NCBI GenBank assembly: GCA_024280475.1
Contig: JAJRQA010000069.1
Coordinates: 1 to 59,499, forward strand
Reading direction: 5' to 3'
DNA: 59,499 nt
From: Alphaproteobacteria bacterium
GTDB taxonomy: Bacteria; Pseudomonadota; Alphaproteobacteria; Rhizobiales; JAKIUO01
Each line of letters starts with the position of its first letter. Positions within the stretch are counted from its first letter, which is position 1. Below the pieces are notes generated by a model, which saw only the letters and a list, made by a program, of their open reading frames with translations, was not told the origin of the DNA and did no database searches. This document shows positions 53,665 to 59,499 of this stretch, piece after piece. Position numbers and translations under genes: made by a program.

Positions 53665-53955
53665 TTATTTTATAGTTGGCCGCGCTCGCAAGTCCTGAAT
53701 ACGCGTTGTGCGTAAACCTTTGACACCATGAGAACTCAATGTACGCTGCCAGCTAAGGAATTCCTCAACAGACAAGCGATATCGATCACAGGCATCTTCT
53801 AGCGAAAGAAGGCCACCACGTACCGCAGCGACCACTTCGGCCTTGCGACGGGTCACCCAGCGACGGGTATTTGCAGGAGGAAGATCTGCAATACTCAAAG
53901 GACTGCCATCCGGGCCAATGACAAATTTAGCGCCCGCTCTATACTGTTCGGTCAT
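53665..53955 (-). CDS. sciP: CtrA inhibitor SciP (DUF1153)
   Basis: 96 residues with the family core: KFVIGPDGSPLSIADLPPANTRRWVTRRKAEVVAAVRGGLL-type sequence, then LEDACDRYRLSVEEFLSWQRTL, a helix-turn-helix of the tryptophan repressor/transposase group. In Caulobacter SciP binds CtrA and blocks its activation of flagellar and cell-cycle genes. The ATG at 53955 gives the usual N-terminus MTEQY; a GTG at 53964 is in frame. The gene lies within the flagellar block, between flgD and fliF. Confidence 0.92.
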   Translation of the reverse strand: MTEQYRAGAKFVIGPDGSPLSIADLPPANTRRWVTRRKAEVVAAVRGGLLSLEDACDRYRLSVEEFLSWQRTLSSHGVKGLRTTRIQDLRARPTIK

Positions 53956-54172
53956 GTTACTCACTACTAAAAATCAAGACCATATATACCATCGAACCAA
54001 ATCAGTGACGATGTCACGATAAGCAAGGTCCTCAAACAAAGGCGCTCAGTGGTATTACTCATTTACGAAGGGGTAGTATAGGCAGCACTGTTTAAAGATC
54101 GCGTGAACGCAGACCTTAACAGCTGGGAAAATCTGTGCCGAAACTGTATCGTGTTGATACGATGGGCACTGA

Positions 54173-54187
54173 TTAACTTGCTGTAAA
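54173..54187 (-). promoter_or_regulatory. possible CtrA box upstream of sciP
   Basis: On the minus strand this reads TTTA-CAGCAAG-TTAA, one base off TTAA-N7-TTAA. It lies 218 bases before the sciP start. The stretch 53956-54300 has no gene; a 5-bp repeat GTATC-GTGTT-GATAC is at 54147-54161, and the rest shows nothing clear. Sites of this quality also occur by chance. Confidence 0.3.
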
Positions 54188-54300
54188 GCATAGATCAGCG
54201 CAATAAGGCACTGATTTATAAATCACTTATGTAAATTTCAGGCAATGTTAAAAAACCATCGCCGGTGCGCTCATTTATCGATCGACAAGCGCTTTTGGGG

Positions 54301-54981
54301 TTAGGCCCTGTTGCGGATTTCCGTAACATCATCGACATTGAAACGCGCTCCGTTGACCAGCAGGATGGGAATATCGCCGCTCATGTCGACCCCATCGACG
54401 ATGCCGCGTACGGAAACCTTGACGGGGACCGGGTTTTCGGCGGCATCTCTGGCTGTGACGCTCAAGGTATAATTGCCAGGTCCAGCCGTACCTCCGGTAG
54501 AGGTTGTACCGTTCCAGGAGAAACTGCCATCGCCTGTGCTCAGAGCACCATTTGTAGAAAATACTTCATCCCCATTGGCATCCTTGATCACATAGGTGAC
54601 ATCCTCACTGCCTGCGGGGATATTGAGCCCCCAATTGGCGGACCCATTGGCAAGTGTGGTTGTGGCACCTGCAGTGTTGATTTCCTTGCCTACATAGCTA
54701 ATGACGGAAAGCGAAGCATTGGCGGCTGACAGGCTGAGCAAGGCTTCAAGCTTCTTGTTGGATTGCAAGAGCTGCTCGACCTCTGAATACTGGATCAGCT
54801 GTTGGGTCATCTCGTTGGTATCGAGCGGTTTTGTCGGATCCTGATTTTGCAGCTGCGTTGTTAGCAGCGTCAAGAAGGTATCAAAGTTTTCGTCAACCGT
54901 CTTGGCACCAGTTACTGAAGAACTTGATCCGCTGGCGATGGTTTGTTTGGCAGTGGCAATGGCGGCGCTGATATCAACCAT
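54301..54981 (-). CDS. flgD: flagellar hook assembly protein FlgD
   Basis: 226 residues. N-terminal FDTFLTLLTTQLQNQDPTKPLDTNEMTQQLIQYSEVEQ is the classic FlgD capping motif; a FlgD Ig-like domain (NGALSTGDGSFSWNGTTSTGG) and a Tudor-like end follow. It forms the cap for hook assembly. It is read from the fliK promoter, 102 bases downstream of fliK. Confidence 0.93.
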   Translation of the reverse strand: MVDISAAIATAKQTIASGSSSSVTGAKTVDENFDTFLTLLTTQLQNQDPTKPLDTNEMTQQLIQYSEVEQLLQSNKKLEALLSLSAANASLSVISYVGKEINTAGATTTLANGSANWGLNIPAGSEDVTYVIKDANGDEVFSTNGALSTGDGSFSWNGTTSTGGTAGPGNYTLSVTARDAAENPVPVKVSVRGIVDGVDMSGDIPILLVNGARFNVDDVTEIRNRA

Positions 54982-55083
54982 ATTGGTTTTCCTTGGCTTT
55001 TTCCTGCAAGGGCCATGGCTCTGGTCAGGATTATTGTCTCATGTTCAACAGTTTTTAAGCAGCCTCAAATGCTGACGCGGCGA

Positions 55084-56775
55084 TTAAATGCTTATATCGA
55101 GGCCGGAGTTCATATTGAGTGTTCTGGTAATGACCGGCTCGTCCCCTTCTTGCTCAATGTGGTTCTCGTCGGCATCTGGCGTCCCATCAGATTGAGAGGA
55201 TCCAGCTTGTTGCTTGCCTTGACTGTCATCCTTCAAGGAAAAGCTTAGCGATCCATTGCGGCTATCGAGGCCAGCATTATTAAGAGCGCGCTCGAGTTGA
55301 CGTGAATCTTGTCGCAACAGATCGAGTGTTTCTGGTTTCTCGACGGCAAGATGGGTCAAGGTCTGACCATCGCGGCCAATTTCGAGACGAATATCAATGC
55401 GCCCGAGTTCTGGCGGGTCCAGACGGATAGTAAAGCGCTGATGGCCTGCACTGGCCTGTGAGGCGATATGTACGGCAATATTATTGAGCGGTACTTGTGG
55501 CGAAGCTGGATTGCCAGAGGTCGATGTAAGGCCGGTGATGCCAGAAGGGCGGGCCAAATCACCGGCTGCCATCATTGATATGGCCGGCACTATTCCGTCA
55601 ACTGTTTTGGCATTGTTTTGAGTGTTTTCCATGCCTTGAAACGAGAAGGCTGCTTGTGCCAGCGGTTTTAATCTTTGCATCAATGAGGTGGGGCTAGTTG
55701 CTTCGTCAGGGGACGCGGACACTTCAGGTGTCGTCGAGATGGCTTGTGTCAAGGGAGCGTTCCTCTCGATTTTTGTCGGCGCGGGGCCCTCGATCACAGG
55801 TGCACCAGCATTGGCGGGGGCTTTGTTGGCAGCAATAGCGTCAGGGGCTGCGTTTCCATTCGGATTGGTTTGCGCCGGGCCCGCATTCTGGGGGGCAGGG
55901 GTTGCTTCGCCATTTGATTTAGTCGCAACAGCGCCAGCTTTTGCTTCAATGGCTGGGCGAGCGAGTAGGGTATCATCGGTCGTGATGTTGGCTTTTGCAA
56001 GCACTTGCTCGGCGGCCGAATGAGGGAGCGGAGCGGCTGATTGAGCATTGTCCTTGAAGACCAGCGGTGTTTCAGCTGGCTGATTGATTGGCGTGATGTC
56101 GCTTTGCGCTGCGACCCCTTTACCTGTTGCGACAGTCGCAATTGGAGTCGCGAACGGCTCCTCTCCAGTTGTGGTCAATCCGACAGGATTGAGCTGCGCT
56201 ACGGGAGCCTGGTTCTCAGCGGTAGCTGGCTGAGCCAGATTATCTTGCGCAACGATGGTGTTGGGGGAAGTGGCGATTGAGCCTGCCAGATTGTCTTGCG
56301 TAATGCCCGGCTGCTGGTCTGGGCGAGCTATCCCGCTGGGGCCTGTTGTGGCAGGAGGGTCGATCCGGCCAACGATGGCATCGAGATTGTCAGCAAAATT
56401 TGGCAAGGGATGGCTTTGCCCCTCTGGGCTCGCTGGTTCGGCGATGAGATCGGCCGCCAATGCATCTGGTTTTAAGGGGGCTGGGGCAATATTATCCGTT
56501 TCGTCAACGGGAAGCGCGTCATTTGCGGCCAGCGCCTGTAAGGCAGCAGGCAAGGTTTCTGGCGAAGCCGCAATCAAGCCGCTTGCCTGAACATTTTCAG
56601 ATGGTCGTTGATTGCTCAAGAGACTGCCTTCATTTGTTTGTGCGTCCAGCAGGGATGCAAAAGAGGGAGCGTCAACTGGTTCTGATGACCCTGGGCAATT
56701 TTTACAACCTGCAGTACTTGCATTAACTGGTGAGGTGCTCGCATTCAAGAGGGCGAGCGAATGAGCATTTACCAT
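55084..56775 (-). CDS. fliK: flagellar hook-length control protein FliK
   Basis: 563 residues. The first 430 residues are a Pro/Ala/Asn/Gln-rich ruler-like region with low conservation. The Flg_hook domain at about residues 430-520 is clear: GHQRFTIRLDPPELGRIDIRLEIG, then LLRQDSRQLERALNNAGLDS. The C-terminus is acidic. FliK measures the hook and switches export specificity. The assignment rests on the C-terminal domain and the flagellar context. A sigma-54-type promoter precedes it. Confidence 0.88.
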   Translation of the reverse strand: MVNAHSLALLNASTSPVNASTAGCKNCPGSSEPVDAPSFASLLDAQTNEGSLLSNQRPSENVQASGLIAASPETLPAALQALAANDALPVDETDNIAPAPLKPDALAADLIAEPASPEGQSHPLPNFADNLDAIVGRIDPPATTGPSGIARPDQQPGITQDNLAGSIATSPNTIVAQDNLAQPATAENQAPVAQLNPVGLTTTGEEPFATPIATVATGKGVAAQSDITPINQPAETPLVFKDNAQSAAPLPHSAAEQVLAKANITTDDTLLARPAIEAKAGAVATKSNGEATPAPQNAGPAQTNPNGNAAPDAIAANKAPANAGAPVIEGPAPTKIERNAPLTQAISTTPEVSASPDEATSPTSLMQRLKPLAQAAFSFQGMENTQNNAKTVDGIVPAISMMAAGDLARPSGITGLTSTSGNPASPQVPLNNIAVHIASQASAGHQRFTIRLDPPELGRIDIRLEIGRDGQTLTHLAVEKPETLDLLRQDSRQLERALNNAGLDSRNGSLSFSLKDDSQGKQQAGSSQSDGTPDADENHIEQEGDEPVITRTLNMNSGLDISI

Positions 56776-56848
56776 CTAATTTTACAGCCGACCTTACGAA
56801 CAACTGACCCTTGCTAAATTAACCATAACGCTACGTGAAAATTTTAAT

Positions 56849-56864
56849 TGCAAGGCAGGGGCCA
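56849..56864 (-). promoter_or_regulatory. sigma-54 promoter of the fliK-flgD operon
   Basis: On the minus strand this reads TGGCCCC-TGCC-TTGCA. The invariant GG and GC are ten bases apart, as required by sigma-54 (consensus TGGCAC-N5-TTGC). The start site would be near 56838, about 63 bases before fliK. A CtrA half-site, TTAACCAT, lies at 56819-56826 in the leader. FlbD, encoded at 47826, is the expected activator. Confidence 0.6.
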
Positions 56865-57038
56865 TTTCGAGAATTACTAAAAATAGTCGTAAATACGCGG
56901 GTTAGCGTAGATCTGGCAAGGGGGTAAGGCAATATTTGCAGGTCGCTAGTGGGCAGTATTTTCCGCTCGAAAGGCCATATTTGCCGAGGCGCATGACCAG
57001 CTGTTTCCAATTTTAACATTCGTGCTTATATTGTCCCT

Positions 57039-58247
57039 ATGAACCAGATTGATTTTGATATTGTCCTTGATGACGAGCTGCGCGGCGAGCTTGAGCTTGC
57101 TCGTGCGGCGCTATGCCTTGATGAGCCAGCGGGTTCACAAAGAGTGGTCGTGGCCATGTCGGGGGGTGTCGACAGCTCGGTGAGCGCGGTGCTTCTCAAA
57201 TATTGGGGATATGATGTCGTTGGCATCACCTTGCAGCTCTATGATCATGGGGAAGCGGTCAAAAAGCCTGGAGCCTGTTGCGCCGGGGTTGATATTCGCG
57301 ATGCCCGGGCGATTTGCGCGGCCCATGATATTCCCCACTATGTGCTCGACTATGAAAGTCGCTTCTCCAATGATGTGATGGAACAGTTTGCCGACAGCTA
57401 TCTCGCGGGAGAGACCCCGGTGCCATGTATATTGTGCAATAAGGAAGTTAAATTTAATCACATGCTCAAAGCTGCTCGCGATCTGGGTGGTGTGGTGATG
57501 GCGACGGGGCACTATGTGCGGAGCCGTCCAGATGATCCAGCTGGTGCGAACGCCAACTGGCATCTGCATACGGCCATTGATGACAGCCGGGACCAGAGCT
57601 ATTTTTTGTTCGCCACGCAGGCCAGTGAGTTGCGCCAGTTGCGCTTCCCGCTTGGAGGCTTGCACAAGTCCTCTGTCCGGCGTCTGGCACTCGCCTTTGG
57701 CCTGACGGTTGCCGACAAACCCGACAGTCAGGATATCTGCTTTGTGCCAAACGGTAAATATGGCGATATCATAGAGCGTCTGCGCCCCGGTGCTGTGCGT
57801 CCCGGTGATATCGTCCATATTGATGGCCGGGTATTGGGACGCCATGAAGGCATCATCCATTATACCATCGGTCAGCGGCGTGGTTTGAAAGTGGCGGTGG
57901 GAGAGCCATTATTCGTGATCAAGCTCGATGCACAAAGCAATATTGTGCAGGTCGGGCCGCGCGCAGCCCTGTTGGTCAATCTTATTGCCCTTCGTGATGT
58001 CAACTGGCTTGGTGATGTGCCGCTCGATGAACTGCCCCTCGATGGGCTGGATCTTCGGGTGCGTATCCGTTCGACAAGGGAGCCGGCGCCCGCAAAACTG
58101 TTTATGGAAAAAGGCCAGCTTCTTGTGACCCTCGACAAAGGAGATTTTGGTGTTTCTCCGGGGCAGGCATGTGTTTTTTACGAGAAAAACAAGGCGGGAT
58201 CGCGTGTTTTGGGAGGCGGCTGGATTGCGCATGCCTCTGTGACTTGA
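57039..58247 (+). CDS. mnmA: tRNA-specific 2-thiouridylase
   Basis: 402 residues. The PP-loop reads [16 protein letters not shown]; the catalytic Cys pair is in [13 protein letters not shown] and in DSQDICFVP; the [10 protein letters not shown] motif and beta-barrel C-terminus are complete. It puts the 2-thio group on U34 of tRNA-Lys, -Glu and -Gln, together with a cysteine desulfurase relay. The start is the ATG at 57039; the 262 bases upstream separate it from fliK, read in the other direction. Confidence 0.95.
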   Translation: MNQIDFDIVLDDELRGELELARAALCLDEPAGSQRVVVAMSGGVDSSVSAVLLKYWGYDVVGITLQLYDHGEAVKKPGACCAGVDIRDARAICAAHDIPHYVLDYESRFSNDVMEQFADSYLAGETPVPCILCNKEVKFNHMLKAARDLGGVVMATGHYVRSRPDDPAGANANWHLHTAIDDSRDQSYFLFATQASELRQLRFPLGGLHKSSVRRLALAFGLTVADKPDSQDICFVPNGKYGDIIERLRPGAVRPGDIVHIDGRVLGRHEGIIHYTIGQRRGLKVAVGEPLFVIKLDAQSNIVQVGPRAALLVNLIALRDVNWLGDVPLDELPLDGLDLRVRIRSTREPAPAKLFMEKGQLLVTLDKGDFGVSPGQACVFYEKNKAGSRVLGGGWIAHASVT

Positions 58248-58521
58248 GACTTAAAATTGTGGAAAAAAGACGAAATCCAAGGAATAATCAAGTTCTGGGC
58301 ACATTTTTGCGGTAATGCGACATCGTTAGCACTTTAAAACAGTGTAAAAATCGAGTACATAGAGTATTCGCGGTTTGTCCTGTCCAAAAGCTGATGGTTT
58401 TTGACTTGGCGAGGCATGAATAACGGCAAATGGTGTCCTATACTGGCACTGTAAAGGCAAGCGGTCACCTGGTGTCTGGTATTGTTGAATATTTGCAAAG
58501 CCATGGATAGGGAGTTAAGAA

Positions 58522-59247
58522 TTGTCAGAATCAAACGCGCCATTAAGCACATCAACAGTGCGTAATGCCTATAAGTTGTGGGCTCCCGTTTACGATCAGA
58601 CCTTTGGTATTATGGTCCGCGCCGGTCGCATGCGGGCAGTCAAGCATATCAATAATTCGAAAGCTGGAAGGGTTCTGGAAGTCGGTGTCGGAACGGGTCT
58701 TTCCCTGCCGCATTACCGCACGGACCTGGAAGTCACCGGTATTGATCTTTCTCCCGAAATGCTGGAAAAAGCACAGGATAAGGTGCAAAACAAGAATTTG
58801 ACCCATGTTGATGACCTTCTGGTTATGGACGCCTCTGATCTGGATTTTCCCGATAACAGCTTTGATACTGTGGTTGCCATGTTTGTCATGACCGTGGTTC
58901 CTGACCCGGTTGCCGTGATGCGAGAGCTGCAGCGGGTGTGTGCTCCTGGCGGTGAAGTGCTGCTGGTCAATCATTTCAGCACCGATGAAGGTCTGCGTGG
59001 ATGGCTTGAGCAAAAGATGGCATCGTTCAAATCGACCGGTTTGTGGAATCCTGAATTTCCCGTTGATCGTGTGATGGTTTGTGATGAGCTGGAATTGCGT
59101 GAAAGTCACGATGTGCATCCGTTTGGTCTGTTTAAATTACTGAGTTTCACCAAACTTGCTGATGAGATGGCGCGAAGCGACAAGCAACGCTCAACTACTC
59201 ATGCCGCCACGCAATATACCGCCTCGACCGCTCAGGCAGGTCTCTAA
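58522..59247 (+). CDS. pmtA: phosphatidylethanolamine N-methyltransferase
   Basis: 241 residues starting at TTG, with AGGGAG seven bases before it. SAM-binding motif I reads RVLEVGVGTGLSLPHY, then GIDLSPEMLEKAQ and SFDTVVAMFVMTVVPDP; the pattern follows PmtA enzymes, which methylate PE to phosphatidylcholine at the inner membrane. Sequence alone leaves room for a related ubiquinone-type methyltransferase. An intrinsic terminator follows. Confidence 0.82.
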   Translation: MSESNAPLSTSTVRNAYKLWAPVYDQTFGIMVRAGRMRAVKHINNSKAGRVLEVGVGTGLSLPHYRTDLEVTGIDLSPEMLEKAQDKVQNKNLTHVDDLLVMDASDLDFPDNSFDTVVAMFVMTVVPDPVAVMRELQRVCAPGGEVLLVNHFSTDEGLRGWLEQKMASFKSTGLWNPEFPVDRVMVCDELELRESHDVHPFGLFKLLSFTKLADEMARSDKQRSTTHAATQYTASTAQAGL

Positions 59248-59261
59248 ACGCTCTGTGAGAG

Positions 59262-59289
59262 GGCGCGTGACGATGGTCGCGCCTTTTTT
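59262..59289 (+). terminator. intrinsic terminator after pmtA
   Basis: GGCGCG and CGCGCC enclose a ten-base loop and are followed by TTTTTT, 15 bases after the pmtA stop. Confidence 0.8.
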
Positions 59290-59429
59290 GGCGTGGGCGG
59301 TCTCAAGTTTCCAAACTCGCTCTGTTTCACTTGACCACTCAAAAGCCCGCTGAACCACCAGTTTTTGTTTTTATCGGGTTGACAATCCAGCCCCACTTTT
59401 CTAATAGGCTATGATCTCTTTAGAGATAT

Positions 59430-59499
59430 GGCGGAGTAGCTCAGTTGGTTAGAGCAGCGGAATCATAATCCGCGTGTCGGGAGTTCAAATCTCTCCTCC
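59430..59499 (+). tRNA. tRNA-Met (anticodon CAT), 3' end outside the window
   Basis: The cloverleaf is clear: acceptor GGCGGAG, TAGCTCAG D-arm start, anticodon stem GCGGA/TCCGC with loop ATCATAA so that CAT is the anticodon, and T-arm GGGAG-TTCAAAT-CTCTC. The last acceptor bases and the discriminator are cut off by the edge. The body matches elongator tRNA-Met of alphaproteobacteria; a tRNA-Ile with modified CAT is the less likely reading. Confidence 0.9.

Noticed and set aside
53448-53675. 75-codon plus-strand frame in the sciP-fliF gap
   Set aside because: GTG start without a ribosome site, runs through the strong hairpin and overlaps the sciP end; no family features.

Overview
This 59.5-kb window, at roughly 50% G+C, looks like chromosome from an alphaproteobacterium, most likely a member of the Hyphomicrobiales outside the Rhizobiaceae. 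The evidence is a class I lysyl-tRNA synthetase, a SciP (DUF1153) regulator, a Caulobacter-style fliF-fliG-fliH-fliN-flbD operon, a phosphatidylethanolamine N-methyltransferase of the PmtA kind, an aspartate/glutamate leucyltransferase, and the paired DnaA-domain-IV/DUF6456 genes. No CRISPR array, prophage, intact insertion sequence or rRNA operon was seen. One tRNA-Met is cut by the right edge.

Region by region: 1-7.4 kb holds housekeeping genes (CCA-adding enzyme end, bpt, an orphan ParA-type ATPase, hemB, aqpZ, queF, a TrpD2/YbiB-like protein). 7.6-11.6 kb holds a compact TetR / ABC1 kinase / membrane protein / NnrU-like operon facing a nucleoside-recognition membrane protein. 11.6-19.1 kb holds an EAL phosphodiesterase, an RND efflux pair and queC. 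19.1-23.8 kb is a repeat-rich accessory stretch with a 93-bp tandem array, related dispersed elements, an ECF42-type sigma factor with its YCII partner, an AT-rich secreted-protein gene and a TerB-like gene. 23.9-32.9 kb holds lysK, small envelope genes, a repeat-laden intergenic zone with a possible mini transcription unit, a DUF3800 gene, parE, a uracil-DNA-glycosylase-like gene and an AhpD-like gene. 33.0-39.8 kb shows gene decay: fadH is split by one amber codon, and a short C-terminal relic of ETF-ubiquinone oxidoreductase lies beside a uracil-DNA glycosylase. Two arsenosugar-type glycosyltransferases, moaB and a tandem pair of membrane paralogues lie between them. 40.1-45.9 kb carries a TPR-LysM protein, ispE, a polyprenyl diphosphate synthase, a DUF2007 protein and a tRNA methyltransferase. 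46.4-47.8 kb holds the DnaA-IV/DUF6456 pair. 47.8-56.8 kb is a flagellar block (flbD, fliN, fliH, fliG, fliF, sciP, flgD, fliK), all on the minus strand. 57-59.5 kb has mnmA, pmtA and tRNA-Met.

Functional links: FlbD is the expected sigma-54 activator of late flagellar genes, and a good sigma-54 box lies in front of fliK. SciP is an antagonist of CtrA, and near-consensus CtrA boxes lie upstream of sciP and fliF. QueF and QueC act in queuosine synthesis. The fadH nonsense codon and the ETF-QO relic both point to erosion of fatty-acid beta-oxidation electron flow, although other copies may exist elsewhere. The most unusual DNA is the 485-bp sciP-fliF intergenic region, full of perfect inverted repeats, and the 93-bp array with its diverged relatives.
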